DNA of 64,000 bases from an uncultured SAR116 cluster alpha proteobacterium (GCA_902595515.1 CACJQK010000002.1:62001-126000), one strand, 5' to 3'; counted from the stretch's first letter, positions 8,844 to 19,193 are shown. Program-made: numbers and translations. The notes: a model not told the origin generated them from the sequence alone.

Positions 8844-10263
8844 ATATTCCGAGTGAATTATAGCTTTGAGCTATTCTTTTGACTGCCACAATCATAGCGG
8901 CAGTTCTTAAATCAGGTATATCACTATATTTGTTCCATACATCACTAATTACTTTATATGTTTCCAACATAGTATCCTCTAAACCAGAACGAACTAAATC
9001 TATTTCTGATGATCCTTCAATAGATTTTGATTTAAAATCAGCAGGAAAGCTTTTTCCTGTCATATTTTCAATTCCTTCAATTAAATTAGAGACCTGATTT
9101 TCTTGGGCTCTTCTTTGCAATCTTCCTAGTCTAATTCTGCTCAAATTCTTAATCCACTCGAAATAACTAACAGTAACTCCACCAGCATTAGCATATAGAT
9201 CTGGTATAATTATTATACCTTTTCTGTTGAGTATTTCATCAGCACCTGCTGAAATAGGGCCATTTGCAGCTTCTACAATAAGTTTAGCTTTTATGCGTTC
9301 TGCATTTGTTTCATCTATAACTAGTTCCATTGCGGCAGGAATTAGAATATCTGTCTCTTGTTCTAAAGCTTCTGGGCCAATTTCAACAAAACCTTTGAAA
9401 CCTTTTACAGTACCTTTTTCAATAATGTGCTTTTTAAGTGATGATATATCTATACCATTTTTATCTATGATTGAGCCATCACGTTCTATAACATGAGTAA
9501 TTATTGCTCCATCTTCGATAGATAAAAAATAAGCTGCATAATAACCTACGTTTCCAAGCCCTTGAACTATTATTCTTTTTCCTTTTAATCCTGGAGTTAA
9601 ACCTGTTTTTTTTACATCTTTTTCATTTTGGAAAAACGCTTTAAGAGCGAGTTTGACACCTCTTCCAGTCGCTTCAGTTCTGCCAGAAATTCCCCCTTTA
9701 TTTACAGGTTTTCCAGTAACACAAGCCCAAGCGTTCAAGTCTGTTGGATTTAGCCGACGATATTCATCAGCCATCCATGCCATTTCACGTTCACCCGTTC
9801 CAACATCTGGTGCTGGAACATTTTGAGATGGGTGTATTAAATCTCTTTTAGCTAATTCTTGAGTAAAACGTCTTGTTATTCTTTCTAATTCTTCTGGTTT
9901 CCACTTTTTTATATCAATTAAAAGTCCACCTTTTGAACCACCAAATGGAACTTCTACTAAAGCACATTTATATGTCATCAATGCAGCTAAAGCTTCAACT
10001 TCTTCCTGGTTTACAGCTAAATCATATCTTATGCCACCTTTTACTGGTTCAAAATGATCGGAGTGAACTGAACGATAACCAACAAATGTGAACACTGTAC
10101 CCCTAAGCCTTACTCCAAATCGAACAACATATGTCGCATTTGCCATCATAATTTGATTTGATAAATCTTTTGAGAGTATTTCACTTCCATAAATTTTTTG
10201 AATATATTGAGTTGCTTTTTTAAAATTAATTTCAATAGAATTTAGAAATGCGTCACTAGCCAT
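8842..10263 (-). CDS. gdhA: Glutamate dehydrogenase (Glu/Leu/Phe/Val dehydrogenase family)
   Basis: Reversible oxidative deamination of glutamate to 2-oxoglutarate and ammonium. At 473 residues it has the size of the standard hexameric enzyme, not the 1,600-residue GDH of many Alphaproteobacteria. PVKGGIRYD (near residue 80) and MTYKCALVEVPFGGSKGG (near 103) carry substrate-binding and catalytic lysines. QGLGNVGYYAA near 230 is the dinucleotide fold, and DLYANAGGVTVSYFEW near 365 is conserved. Coenzyme preference is uncertain. It converges on amt across a shared terminator. The leader has a small hairpin whose 3' arm contains the AAGGA ribosome-binding site. Confidence 0.94.
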   Translation of the reverse strand: MASDAFLNSIEINFKKATQYIQKIYGSEILSKDLSNQIMMANATYVVRFGVRLRGTVFTFVGYRSVHSDHFEPVKGGIRYDLAVNQEEVEALAALMTYKCALVEVPFGGSKGGLLIDIKKWKPEELERITRRFTQELAKRDLIHPSQNVPAPDVGTGEREMAWMADEYRRLNPTDLNAWACVTGKPVNKGGISGRTEATGRGVKLALKAFFQNEKDVKKTGLTPGLKGKRIIVQGLGNVGYYAAYFLSIEDGAIITHVIERDGSIIDKNGIDISSLKKHIIEKGTVKGFKGFVEIGPEALEQETDILIPAAMELVIDETNAERIKAKLIVEAANGPISAGADEILNRKGIIIIPDLYANAGGVTVSYFEWIKNLSRIRLGRLQRRAQENQVSNLIEGIENMTGKSFPADFKSKSIEGSSEIDLVRSGLEDTMLETYKVISDVWNKYSDIPDLRTAAMIVAVKRIAQSYNSLGI

Positions 10264-10271
10264 TATTCTTT

Positions 10272-10288
10272 CAATCCTTATAGGATTG
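10272..10288 (-). promoter_or_regulatory. Hairpin covering the gdhA ribosome-binding site
   Basis: CAATCC and GGATTG (10272-10277 and 10283-10288 on the plus strand) form a perfect 6-bp stem with a 5-base loop. Read in the gdhA direction, the AAGGA Shine-Dalgarno, 11 bases before the ATG, falls within the loop and 3' arm. This could limit ribosome access. It is a short stem, so the effect is inferred only. Confidence 0.4.
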
Positions 10289-10460
10289 CCCCCTTATAGA
10301 ATTTCAAACTGTTAACAATTTTTAGTAAATAACAGTTGCACAAAAACCAAAAAGTGAAAAGGAGTAAGTAACATCTATTTTAAACTTGAAAAAATTTATA
10401 TTTTATTCATCTTAGAAATAAGAAACTAACAAATCGCTATTTCAATTTTATAGGTCAAAA

Positions 10461-10916
10461 ATGCTTTCAAATCTTAAAACTGCCTTTCAAAATATTACTT
10501 CAAAAGATAAAAAAGAAGATATCTATGAAGGAGAGGATATTCAAGCTGTCATAATATTACTATTAGAAGCATGTCAAATTGACGGAGATACTGGTAAAAT
10601 TGAGCTTGAGTATATAAAGAAATTATTAATCAACAAATTTGGTTTTACTTCAGATAAAGCTGAAAAGAATTTACTTGATGCGCTTAAAAAGAGTGACGAA
10701 AGAATCGAAATTTTTTCTCAAATAAAAATCATATTAAATGAAATGGATCACGAAGAAAGAATTGATGTTATTGAAATGATGTGGGGAGTAATTCTTTCAG
10801 ATGGTAAAATAGACGACTTTGAAGCTAATTTAATGAGACGAATGAATGGATTACTTTATGTGTCTGGGGAAGAAAGTGCTTTAGCAAAACAAAGAGCTTT
10901 AAGCCAAACTAAATAG
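10461..10916 (+). CDS. TerB-family (DjlA N-terminal-like) protein
   Basis: A 151-residue, probably soluble, all-helical acidic protein. The spacing and acidic pattern resemble the TerB/DjlA N-terminal domain: LLEACQIDGDTGKIELEYIKKLL near residue 35 and MMWGVILSDGKIDDFEANLMRRM near residue 110, two repeats of a D-G-x-I-x-x-x-E motif thought to bind metal. TerB-like domains occur alone in many Alphaproteobacteria and their role is not settled. It lies 34 bases upstream of the leucine-degradation operon, same strand, and may be cotranscribed, though I see no functional link. The ATG start follows a weak AGGT. Confidence 0.75.
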   Translation: MLSNLKTAFQNITSKDKKEDIYEGEDIQAVIILLLEACQIDGDTGKIELEYIKKLLINKFGFTSDKAEKNLLDALKKSDERIEIFSQIKIILNEMDHEERIDVIEMMWGVILSDGKIDDFEANLMRRMNGLLYVSGEESALAKQRALSQTK

Positions 10917-10950
10917 ATTTAATCAATAAGTTTTAAGGGGCTACAACTTT

Positions 10951-12120
10951 ATGTTTTTTCATTCAATGAATTTTTCAATCGGCAAAGATAATGAAATCTT
11001 AAGAGAAACAGTTTTTAAGTTTGCGCAAAAAGAGATAGCTCCTCTTGCTGATGAAATTGATAAAGAAAATTCCTTTCCAAATGAAATATGGAAGAAACTT
11101 GGAAAATTAGGACTTCTTGGTATAACCGCTGATACAAAACATGGTGGTAGTGAAATGAGTTACTTAGCTCATTGTATAGCAATGGAAGAAATAAGTCGCG
11201 CAAGTGCTTCAGTTGGTTTGTCTTATGGAGCCTTTTCTAATTTGTGTGTCAATCAAATAAACAGGAATGGCAGTGAAGAACAGAAAGAAAAATATTTACC
11301 AAGTCTATGTAAAGGTGAAAAAGTTGGTGCTCTAGCAATGAGTGAAACAGGATCTGGTTCAGATGTTGTATCAATGACACTCCATGCTGAAAAACAAGGA
11401 AATAATACTTATTTATTGAATGGTTCAAAAATGTGGATTACTAATGGGCCTGATGCAGATACTTTAGTTGTGTATGCTAAAACAGACCCTAAAGGTGGCT
11501 CAAAGGGTATCACAGCTTTTATAATTGAAAAAAATATGACAGGATTTTCTACTGGCAAAAAACTAGACAAACTAGGGATGAGAGGATCAAATACAGCAGA
11601 ACTTATTTTTAAAAATTGTCCTGTACCTGAAGAAAATATTTTAGGTGAAGAGGGAAAAGGAGCCGCTATTTTAATGAGTGGGCTGGACTATGAAAGAGTT
11701 GTTCTTGCTGCAGGTCCTTTGGGTATAATGGCAGCTGCAATGGATATAGTAGTTCCTTACATTCATGAAAGAAAACAATTTGGAAAATCAATTGGTGAAT
11801 TTCAAATAATGCAAGGAAAAATAGCTGATATGTACACCACTATGAATGCATGTAGGTCATATGTATATGAGGTAGCTAAAGCTTGCGACAGAGGAGAGAC
11901 TACTAGAAAAGACGCCGCTGGTTGTATTTTATATGCTGCAGAAAAAGCTACTCAGTTATCTTTAGAAGCAATACAAGCTTTAGGTGGTAACGGATATACT
12001 AATGATTTTCCAGTTGGCAGACTTCTACGGGACGCAAAATTATATGAAATTGGCGCTGGAACTTCTGAAATAAGAAGAATGTTAATTGGTAGAGAGTTAT
12101 TCTTGGAAACCTCGCAATGA
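10951..12120 (+). CDS. liuA: Isovaleryl-CoA dehydrogenase
   Basis: FAD enzyme oxidising isovaleryl-CoA to 3-methylcrotonyl-CoA in leucine degradation. It has 389 residues, the typical acyl-CoA dehydrogenase size. [11 protein letters not shown] (near residue 129) and [11 protein letters not shown] near 160 are flavin/substrate motifs. Glu248 in [14 protein letters not shown] matches the catalytic glutamate peculiar to isovaleryl-CoA dehydrogenases. The C-terminus has [33 protein letters not shown]-type features. AAGGGG lies about 13 bases before the ATG; a second Met at residue 6 is possible. It overlaps the next gene by ATGA. Specificity is supported by the liu gene order. Confidence 0.93.
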   Translation: MFFHSMNFSIGKDNEILRETVFKFAQKEIAPLADEIDKENSFPNEIWKKLGKLGLLGITADTKHGGSEMSYLAHCIAMEEISRASASVGLSYGAFSNLCVNQINRNGSEEQKEKYLPSLCKGEKVGALAMSETGSGSDVVSMTLHAEKQGNNTYLLNGSKMWITNGPDADTLVVYAKTDPKGGSKGITAFIIEKNMTGFSTGKKLDKLGMRGSNTAELIFKNCPVPEENILGEEGKGAAILMSGLDYERVVLAAGPLGIMAAAMDIVVPYIHERKQFGKSIGEFQIMQGKIADMYTTMNACRSYVYEVAKACDRGETTRKDAAGCILYAAEKATQLSLEAIQALGGNGYTNDFPVGRLLRDAKLYEIGAGTSEIRRMLIGRELFLETSQ

Positions 12121-13724
12121 CGGTATTAAAATCAAAAATTAACCCTAAAGATGTAAAATTTATTAAAAACCAAAAACAACTTTCTGTTGATTATAAACTT
12201 ACCAAAGAAGCCATTGAAATGGCAATGAACGGGGGTGGGAGAGAATTAAATGACCGTCATCAAAAACGTGGTAAAATGTTACCAAGGCATAGAGTTTCCA
12301 AGCTTTTAGATCCAGGAAGTACATTTTTAGAGGTAGGAATCACTGCAGGTTATAATATGTATGGTAATGCGTGTCCTTCAGGGGGTATTATAACTGGAGT
12401 TGGGAAAGTACATAACACCGACGTTATGGTTATTTGCAATGATTCAACTGTTAAAGGAGGTACATACTATCCAATAACAGTAAAAAAACATTTACGAGCT
12501 CAAGAGATAGCTCTTGAGAACAATTTACCTTGTATTTATTTGGTAGATTCTGGTGGAGCTAATTTACCAAATCAAGATGAAGTTTTTGCTGACAGAGAAC
12601 ATTTTGGAAGAATTTTTTTCAATCAAGCAAATATGTCATCTAAAAAAATACCTCAAATAGCTGTTGTTTTAGGAAGTTGTACGGCAGGAGGTGCATATGT
12701 TCCTGCGATGTCTGATGAAACTATAATTGTTAAAAATCAAGGCACAATATTTTTAGCCGGACCACCTTTAGTAAAAGCTGCAACTGGTGAAATTACTGAC
12801 TCTGAAAGTCTTGGTGGAGGAGAAGTTCACACAAAAATATCTGGTGTAGCTGACTATCTTGCTGAAAATGATGAGCATGCCCTAACTTTAGCTAGACAGT
12901 GTGTTAAAAATTTAAACTCAAACAATAAAATCTCTAGAAACATTTCCTCTTTTGAAGAGCCCTTATATGACCAGAGCGAACTAACTGGCATAGTTCCAGC
13001 TGATCCAAAAGAAACATTTGACGTCAGAGAAATTATTATGAGGATAGTGGATGGATCTGAGTTTGACGAATTTAAGAAAAACTTTGGTACAACTTTAGTT
13101 AGTGGATTTGCAAAATTAAAAGGTGATTTATGTGGAATTGTTGCAAATAACGGTGTTCTATTTTCAGATAGCTCATTGAAAGGCACACACTTTATAGAAC
13201 TATGCAGTCAAAGAAAAATACCTTTAATTTTTTTACAAAATATAACTGGTTTTATGGTAGGCGAAAAAGCTGAACATGGTGGGATAGCAAAAAATGGCGC
13301 CAAACTTGTAAACGCCGTAGCAACAACAAAAGTACCAAAAATAACATTGTTAATTGGTGGTAGTTTTGGTGCTGGTAACTATGGAATGTGTGGAAGGGCC
13401 TTTGCTCCAAGATTTCTATGGACATGGCCTTGCTCGAGAATTTCGGTAATGGGAGGTGAACAAGCAGCAAGTGTTTTAGCCTCTCTAAAAAGAAGAAACA
13501 CACTCAACAAAAAAGCTAAATGGAACAAAAGCATCGAAAGTGCATTTAAAAAACCTATTCTAGAACAATTTCAAAATCAATCTCATCCTCTATATGCCTC
13601 TGCTAGATTATGGGATGATGGAATAATAGATCCAAAAAAATCAAGAGAGATATTATCTGCTAGTCTTAAAATTTCGTTAAATAAAGAAATTGAAGATACT
13701 AAATTTGGTATTTTTAGGATGTAA
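12117..13724 (+). CDS. liuB: 3-Methylcrotonyl-CoA carboxylase, beta (carboxyltransferase) subunit
   Basis: Transfers carboxyl from carboxybiotin to 3-methylcrotonyl-CoA. It has 535 residues, the expected length. The two crotonase-fold carboxyltransferase halves are visible: N-terminal [21 protein letters not shown]-type entry, [26 protein letters not shown] near 115 and [17 protein letters not shown] near 185; C-terminal [11 protein letters not shown] near 375 and [16 protein letters not shown] near 417. The start ATG overlaps the liuA stop (ATGA, 12117-12120), implying translational coupling. Separation from the propionyl-CoA carboxylase beta subunit rests on motif pattern and on the flanking liuA/liuD/liuE/liuC genes. 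Confidence 0.94.
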   Translation: MTVLKSKINPKDVKFIKNQKQLSVDYKLTKEAIEMAMNGGGRELNDRHQKRGKMLPRHRVSKLLDPGSTFLEVGITAGYNMYGNACPSGGIITGVGKVHNTDVMVICNDSTVKGGTYYPITVKKHLRAQEIALENNLPCIYLVDSGGANLPNQDEVFADREHFGRIFFNQANMSSKKIPQIAVVLGSCTAGGAYVPAMSDETIIVKNQGTIFLAGPPLVKAATGEITDSESLGGGEVHTKISGVADYLAENDEHALTLARQCVKNLNSNNKISRNISSFEEPLYDQSELTGIVPADPKETFDVREIIMRIVDGSEFDEFKKNFGTTLVSGFAKLKGDLCGIVANNGVLFSDSSLKGTHFIELCSQRKIPLIFLQNITGFMVGEKAEHGGIAKNGAKLVNAVATTKVPKITLLIGGSFGAGNYGMCGRAFAPRFLWTWPCSRISVMGGEQAASVLASLKRRNTLNKKAKWNKSIESAFKKPILEQFQNQSHPLYASARLWDDGIIDPKKSREILSASLKISLNKEIEDTKFGIFRM

Positions 13725-13735
13725 CTTATACAATT

Positions 13736-15739
13736 ATGATTAAAAAAAAGATAAAAAAATTATTAATTGCAAACCGTGGTGAAATTGCATGTAAAATAAT
13801 TAAATGTGCAAAAAATCTTGATATACCAACAGTTGCTATATATTCAAATGAAGATGCTGATAGTTTACATATCCAACTTGCTGACGAAGCTGTAAACATT
13901 CCTGGTTCTTTAGTCTCAGAAACTTACATGAATGGGCCTGCGATAATTAGTATATGTAAAAAATATAAAGCTAACGCAATTCACCCAGGATATGGATTGT
14001 TATCTGAGAATGCAAAATTTGTTAAAAGTGTTGAAAAAAATAAGCTAATTTTTATAGGCCCTAAAAGCGCAATTATTAAGAATATGGGAGAAAAAGATAA
14101 AGCAAAGCTTATAATGGAGAAAGCAGGTGTCCCAGTAATTCCAGGGTATCATGGTGACAATCAAAATAAGGATTTCCTCAGAAAAAAAGCCGATGAAATT
14201 GGTTACCCAGTTCTTATAAAAGCTAGATCTGGTGGGGGCGGAAGAGGCATGAGAGTTGTACAAAATAAAGAGAATTTTTTTTCCGCTTTAGAAGAGGCCT
14301 CAAGTGAAGCTTCAACAAATTTTAATGATAAAAATATTTTAATTGAAAAATATATTACCAAAGCTCGTCATATTGAAGTGCAAATATTTTCAGATCAGCA
14401 CGGAAATGTAGTACATTTTTTTGATCGAGATTGCACATTACAAAGAAGGCAACAAAAAATTATTGAAGAAGCACCTTCACCAAAACTTAGTAAGGATATT
14501 CGCAAATTTTTAGGTAACTTAGCTGTAAACGCTTTGAAGTCTTTAGACTATCAAGGCGCTGGAACAATAGAATTTATTGCAGACATTACTAATGGCATAA
14601 ATAAAAATAAAATTTATTTTATGGAAATGAATACGAGAATTCAAGTTGAACATCCAGTTACAGAGAGAATTACATCAACTAATCTTGTTGAATGGCAGTT
14701 GCACATAGCTAATGGCCTAACACTTCCTAAGTCACAAAATGAAATATATTTAAATGGTTGGTCTTTAGAAGCTAGACTTTACGCTGAAGACATAAATAAA
14801 AACTTTCTTCCACAAAGTGGTTGTCTACATCATTTAAAATTTCCAAAAATTTCTGATCATCCCAATTGCATTATAGATACGGGAAATAAAAAAGGTGATT
14901 TTATAAGCCCTTATTATGATCCAATGATTGCAAAAATAATTTCACATGGCAAAAACAGAAAGGAGGCAATAAATCATCTCAGAAATTGTTTATCTGATAT
15001 AGAAGTTGCAGGTATAACTACTAATTTAAACTTATTAAAAAAATTATTAAAAAATAATCACTTTAGAGAAGGAAATATTTACACAAAGTTTGTAGAAAAC
15101 AACATTGAACAATTTATGGATAAAGATATTGAACCTCAACTTAAAGCTTTAGCATCATTAATTATTTTTAATAATCTGACACCTTTACAACAAAATTATT
15201 GGTATAATTGGAAACCAACTACTTATCCAATAAATATAACTATAGGCAAGAAAGTAACAATTTTTTTCATTACTAAAACTAGTAATAAAAATTTTGAAGT
15301 TGCATTTGATAATCAAGATTTTTATTTCTCTTCTGTTTCGTTTAACGATTCAACTTTTAAAGCGAAGATAAAAAACAAAAAATTTGAAGTAAAATTTTAT
15401 GTTTTTAAAGATAAATCAACAGGTAATAAAAATTTTACCATATTTAGTGATGAAAATACATTTGATGCTGTCTTAAAAAATTCTTTAACTCAATATTCAG
15501 TTGAACAGAGTAAATTCGAAGATAGTGTTATTGCTCCTATGCATGGAATAATAAGAATTAATAATTTAAAAATAAAAAATAGGGTTAAAAAGGGCGATAT
15601 ATTATTGAAATTAGAAGCCATGAAAATGGAATATTCGTTAATTGCCCCACGAGACGGAATCATTAAAGAGATTTTTTGTAAAAATGGTGAACAGGTCACT
15701 GAAAATTCCAAACTCTTGAATTTAGAAAAAATAAAATAA
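13736..15739 (+). CDS. liuD: 3-Methylcrotonyl-CoA carboxylase, alpha (biotin-carrying) subunit
   Basis: ATP-dependent carboxylation of its own biotin, then partner LiuB completes the reaction. At 667 residues: biotin carboxylase domain about 1-450 (LLIANRGEIACKII at the N-terminus, ARSGGGGRGMRVV glycine-rich ATP loop near 162, MNTRIQVEHPVTE near 300), a less conserved linker of about 140 residues, and a C-terminal biotinyl domain with EAMKMEYS, biotin lysine Lys630. It begins 11 bases after liuB. Linker and codon use are strongly AT-biased. It would need a BirA elsewhere in the genome. Confidence 0.95.
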   Translation: MIKKKIKKLLIANRGEIACKIIKCAKNLDIPTVAIYSNEDADSLHIQLADEAVNIPGSLVSETYMNGPAIISICKKYKANAIHPGYGLLSENAKFVKSVEKNKLIFIGPKSAIIKNMGEKDKAKLIMEKAGVPVIPGYHGDNQNKDFLRKKADEIGYPVLIKARSGGGGRGMRVVQNKENFFSALEEASSEASTNFNDKNILIEKYITKARHIEVQIFSDQHGNVVHFFDRDCTLQRRQQKIIEEAPSPKLSKDIRKFLGNLAVNALKSLDYQGAGTIEFIADITNGINKNKIYFMEMNTRIQVEHPVTERITSTNLVEWQLHIANGLTLPKSQNEIYLNGWSLEARLYAEDINKNFLPQSGCLHHLKFPKISDHPNCIIDTGNKKGDFISPYYDPMIAKIISHGKNRKEAINHLRNCLSDIEVAGITTNLNLLKKLLKNNHFREGNIYTKFVENNIEQFMDKDIEPQLKALASLIIFNNLTPLQQNYWYNWKPTTYPINITIGKKVTIFFITKTSNKNFEVAFDNQDFYFSSVSFNDSTFKAKIKNKKFEVKFYVFKDKSTGNKNFTIFSDENTFDAVLKNSLTQYSVEQSKFEDSVIAPMHGIIRINNLKIKNRVKKGDILLKLEAMKMEYSLIAPRDGIIKEIFCKNGEQVTENSKLLNLEKIK

Positions 15740-15750
15740 TAGGTGCTTGC

Positions 15751-16605
15751 TTGAGAAATTTAGTAAATATTTTTGAAATGAGCCCAAGAGACGGGCTTCA
15801 AAATGAGAAAAAATTTATTTCAACTGATGAAAAAGTTTTTTTAATTGACCAACTATCTCAATGTGGTTTTAGTAAGATAGAGACATCAAGTTTTGTGAGT
15901 CACAAATGGGTTCCTCAACTGGCTGATGCAACAGAAGTTTTTAGTAGAATTAAAAGAAATAAAAACACTAAATACACTGCATTAACGCCCAATGAAAGAG
16001 GGTTTAATGACGCATTAAATGCTAATGTCGATGAAGTAGCAATTTTTACTGCAGCATCTGAGACATTTTGCAAAAAAAACACTAACTGCGACATTGAAAC
16101 TAGTCTCAAACGATTTATTCCAATAACTGAAAAAGCTTCAAAATTAAATATACCTGTAAGAGGTTACATTAGTTGCGTAACTCACTGCCCATATGAGAAT
16201 TTTGTCAATCCTAAAATAGTAGGTCAAATTGCAAAAGATTTGTTTAAAATGGGGTGCTACGAAATTTCACTTGGCGATACAACAGGCAAAGGAACACCAG
16301 AGCAAACACTAGAGGTAGTAAAAGAAACCTTAAAATATCTGTCAGCAGATAAATTAGCTGGCCATTTTCATGATACTTATCAAAATGCGCTTAATAACAT
16401 CAATGTCTGCTTAGAAAATGGTATAAAAACGTTTGACTCATCCGTAGGGGGATTAGGTGGCTGTCCATATTCACCAGGAGCGAAAGGAAATGTAGCAACA
16501 GAAAAAGTTAACAAATTACTATTATCTAAAGGTTACAAAACGAACCTTGATAGAGATAAATTAAAAGAATGTAGTGTAATTGCTCAGAAATTAATCTTAA
16601 ACTGA
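15751..16605 (+). CDS. liuE: Hydroxymethylglutaryl-CoA lyase
   Basis: Cleaves HMG-CoA to acetoacetate and acetyl-CoA, the last leucine-degradation step. It has 284 residues. The start is a TTG, 11 bases after the liuD stop, preceded by AGGTG; the first ATG (residue 9) would abut the essential MSPRDGLQNEKKF motif and is too late. Landmarks: PRDGLQNE with metal/substrate Arg-Asp near residue 12, CVTHCPYE near 142, GDTTGKGTP near 172, and GHFHDTYQNAL near 198 (metal histidines), then SVGGLGGCPYSPGAKGNVATE with the catalytic cysteine near 234. Citramalate synthase relatives lack this last motif. Confidence 0.94.
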   Translation: MRNLVNIFEMSPRDGLQNEKKFISTDEKVFLIDQLSQCGFSKIETSSFVSHKWVPQLADATEVFSRIKRNKNTKYTALTPNERGFNDALNANVDEVAIFTAASETFCKKNTNCDIETSLKRFIPITEKASKLNIPVRGYISCVTHCPYENFVNPKIVGQIAKDLFKMGCYEISLGDTTGKGTPEQTLEVVKETLKYLSADKLAGHFHDTYQNALNNINVCLENGIKTFDSSVGGLGGCPYSPGAKGNVATEKVNKLLLSKGYKTNLDRDKLKECSVIAQKLILN

Positions 16606-16609
16606 AATC

Positions 16610-17407
16610 ATGACTGAAATTAAAAAAAAATCGATAATATTAAAGAATAAGGGCGGTGTATCTCACATTATTTTAAATCAACCTGATAAACATAATGCTT
16701 TATCACCAACAATGATTGAAGAATTAAGTGATACTTTTGAAAATCTATCAAAAGATGAAAATACTCGAGTATTAATTTTGTCAGCCAATGGAAAATCTTT
16801 TTGTGCTGGAGGAGATTTAGATTGGATGAAAAAACAAATTTTTTCTGATAGAACAACTAGAATTAATGAAGCTAAAAAATTAGCAATACTTCTTTTTAAA
16901 ATGTATAATTTTCCAAAACCTTTAATTGCAAAAGTTGAAGGAAATGCTTTTGGAGGCGGCATTGGAATCATATCTGTATGTGATATAGCAGTATCTTTAG
17001 ATAATATAAAATTAGCACTTACAGAAGCGAAGCTTGGCTTAATTCCAGCAACAATCAGTCCATATGTGATTTTGAAAGTTGGATCGAGCAATGCCATAGA
17101 TATGTTTACCAGTGCACGAACATTTTCTCCTCAAGAAGGACAAAAAATTGGTTTGATAAAATCGTTTACTACAAGTGATAAAATAGATGATACTATTACA
17201 AACGAAATTTTACCCTTTTTGAAAAATGCCCCTGCTGCGTTATCTGCTTCAAAAAAGCTAGTAAGAAATTTATCTTTAAAAATAGATGAAAATACTATTC
17301 GATTTACTGTTGAAGCTCTCGCAGATGTATGGGAAAATCCTGAGTCAATAGAAGGAATTAATGCTTTTTTTGAGAAGAGAAAACCAAATTGGTTAATGGA
17401 GAAGTAA
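16610..17407 (+). CDS. liuC: Methylglutaconyl-CoA hydratase (enoyl-CoA hydratase family)
   Basis: Crotonase-fold enzyme of 265 residues, assigned by context to hydration of 3-methylglutaconyl-CoA to HMG-CoA. SFCAGGDLDWMKKQ near residue 63 and VEGNAFGGGIGIIS near 108 form the oxyanion hole; the region around 128-140 (LALTEAKLGLIPATISPYV) is as in methylglutaconyl-CoA hydratases, including the PATISPYV segment. It starts 4 bases after liuE. Other crotonase activities are possible from sequence alone, but its place between liuE and the operon end makes this the natural reading. Confidence 0.88.
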   Translation: MTEIKKKSIILKNKGGVSHIILNQPDKHNALSPTMIEELSDTFENLSKDENTRVLILSANGKSFCAGGDLDWMKKQIFSDRTTRINEAKKLAILLFKMYNFPKPLIAKVEGNAFGGGIGIISVCDIAVSLDNIKLALTEAKLGLIPATISPYVILKVGSSNAIDMFTSARTFSPQEGQKIGLIKSFTTSDKIDDTITNEILPFLKNAPAALSASKKLVRNLSLKIDENTIRFTVEALADVWENPESIEGINAFFEKRKPNWLMEK

Positions 17408-18004
17408 ATGGCAACGATTACAAAGCAAGGCCAAAAGGGTAACTTAACTAAATTAGATCTAAATTATGAAGGCACTAAAGATGGAGAAGATCAAGTAAAG
17501 AACTACTTAGAAATTGTTCAACAAAAACTTGGCTTTATACCAAATGTTCTTGCTGCTTTTGCAAAATTTCCAAAACAATTTGAAGGTTTTACTAAATTAT
17601 ATAATGCTTTAATGTTAGGTGAGTCTGGTTTAACAAAATTAGAAAGAGAAATGATTGCCGTGACGGTTTCTTCAGAAAATCATTGCTTTTATTGTTTAGT
17701 AGCTCATGGATCTGCAGTTAGAGAATTATCAAAAGACCCTCAATTAGGAGAACGAATAGCTGCAAACTTCAGGTCTGCAGAATTGCCAAAAAAACAAGTG
17801 GAATTACTTAATTTTACAAAAAAATTAACAAAAGATCCATCTGAAATTGGTGAAAATGATAGAAAAAAATTGAGGAATGTTGGATATTCAGATAGAGATA
17901 TTTGGGACATCAGTGCAATTGTTGGTTTGTTTAACATGACCAATAGACTAGCTTCGGCAACCGAAATGGAACCAAATAATAATTATCATAATTTAGCAAG
18001 ATAA
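17408..18004 (+). CDS. AhpD-like / carboxymuconolactone decarboxylase-family peroxidase-related protein
   Basis: A 198-residue cytosolic helical protein of the peroxidase-related (AhpD-like) branch. SENHCFYCLVAHGSAVRELS carries the CxxC pair Cys93/Cys96 and the downstream histidine that form the redox centre of this fold. LGFIPNVLAAFAKFPKQFEGF near residue 40 is another family signature. It starts directly at the liuC stop (TAA at 17405-17407, ATG at 17408), so it is translated from the liu transcript. A role in thiol redox protection during acyl-CoA oxidation is plausible, but no substrate can be named. Confidence 0.85.
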   Translation: MATITKQGQKGNLTKLDLNYEGTKDGEDQVKNYLEIVQQKLGFIPNVLAAFAKFPKQFEGFTKLYNALMLGESGLTKLEREMIAVTVSSENHCFYCLVAHGSAVRELSKDPQLGERIAANFRSAELPKKQVELLNFTKKLTKDPSEIGENDRKKLRNVGYSDRDIWDISAIVGLFNMTNRLASATEMEPNNNYHNLAR

Positions 18005-18008
18005 GTTT

Positions 18009-19175
18009 ATGGAATTCAATCTAAATCAAACTCAGTTATCTATTATTGATTCCGTGAATAATATTATGAAAAACTACAATGATGAATATTGGCTTCAATG
18101 CGATAGAGAGAGTAAATTTCCCCAAAAGTTTTATGAAGAGGTAGCTAATGGGGGTTGGTTAGGTATTTGTATGCCTAAAGAGTATGGAGGAAGTGCTTTA
18201 GGTGTGAGTGAAGCATCAATTTTTATGCAAAAAATTTCAGAAACAGGCGGCGGTATGGCAGCCGCATCTTCTATACACATTAATATTTTTGGACCACACC
18301 CAATTGTAGTATATGGAACTAAAGAACAAAAAGACAAGTGGTTACCACCATTAATATTAGGAAAAGAAAAAACTTGCTTTGGTGTCACTGAACCAGATGC
18401 AGGTTTGGATACTGGTAGATTAAAAACTTTCGCCAAAAAAATGAATAATGGGTATTTAGTTAATGGTCAAAAAATTTGGACATCAACTGCTAAAATTGCT
18501 GATAAAATACTTTTATTAGCTAGAACAAGTCCCAGTGAAGAGTGTAAAAAAAATACAGACGGTTTGACTTTATTTTATACAAATTTAGACAGAAAAAAAA
18601 TAGAAGTTAGAGAAATCTCCAAAATGGGCAGAGCTGCAGTTGATAGCAACCAAATATTTATAGATAATCTTGAAGTACCTGAATTTGATAGAATTGGTGA
18701 AGAAGGTAAGGGATTTAAATATATTCTAGACAGCCTTAACCCAGAGAGAATTCTTATTGCTGCAGAAGCTTTAGGAATAGGTAAAAACGCATTGTCAAGA
18801 GCAGTTAAGTACGCAAATGACAGAGTGGTTTTTAATAGACCTATTGGGAAAAATCAAAGTATACAACACCCATTAGCAGAAAATTGGGTTGAATTAGAAG
18901 CTGCGGAACTACTAATTGCAAAAGCAGCTTATCAATACGATAAAGGTGAAAACGCAGGAGGATTAGCTAACGCGGCTAAATATTTTGCAGCTGAAGCAGG
19001 CTTTAAAGCAGCCACTCAAGCAGTCGTAACTTTGGGTGGAATGGGATATGCTAAAGAATATCATGTTGAGAGGTTGTTGAGAGAATCTTTTATCCCAAAA
19101 TTGGCTCCTGTCAGCGCCCAAATGATCTTAAATTATATTTCTGAACGTGTTCTTGGTCTACCAAAATCTTATTAA
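18009..19175 (+). CDS. Acyl-CoA dehydrogenase, substrate unknown
   Basis: Second acyl-CoA dehydrogenase of the operon, 388 residues. FGVTEPDAGLDTGRLKTFA near residue 120 and GQKIWTSTAKIADKILLLAR near 153 are flavin-side motifs; FKYILDSLNPERILIAAEALG near 238 carries the usual glutamate region; VTLGGMGYAKEYHVERLLRE near 338 is C-terminal. It differs from LiuA in lacking LDYERVVLA. It begins 4 bases after the AhpD-like gene and is followed by a class III CoA-transferase, a pair that could activate and oxidise another short-chain or branched acid. Substrate not predictable. Confidence 0.88.
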   Translation: MEFNLNQTQLSIIDSVNNIMKNYNDEYWLQCDRESKFPQKFYEEVANGGWLGICMPKEYGGSALGVSEASIFMQKISETGGGMAAASSIHINIFGPHPIVVYGTKEQKDKWLPPLILGKEKTCFGVTEPDAGLDTGRLKTFAKKMNNGYLVNGQKIWTSTAKIADKILLLARTSPSEECKKNTDGLTLFYTNLDRKKIEVREISKMGRAAVDSNQIFIDNLEVPEFDRIGEEGKGFKYILDSLNPERILIAAEALGIGKNALSRAVKYANDRVVFNRPIGKNQSIQHPLAENWVELEAAELLIAKAAYQYDKGENAGGLANAAKYFAAEAGFKAATQAVVTLGGMGYAKEYHVERLLRESFIPKLAPVSAQMILNYISERVLGLPKSY

Positions 19176-19193
19176 TTGTTAGAAAGTAATATA

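Noticed and set aside
12854-13186. 110-codon minus-strand frame inside liuB
   Set aside because: It is opposite the conserved carboxyltransferase coding sequence; no start context or family match.
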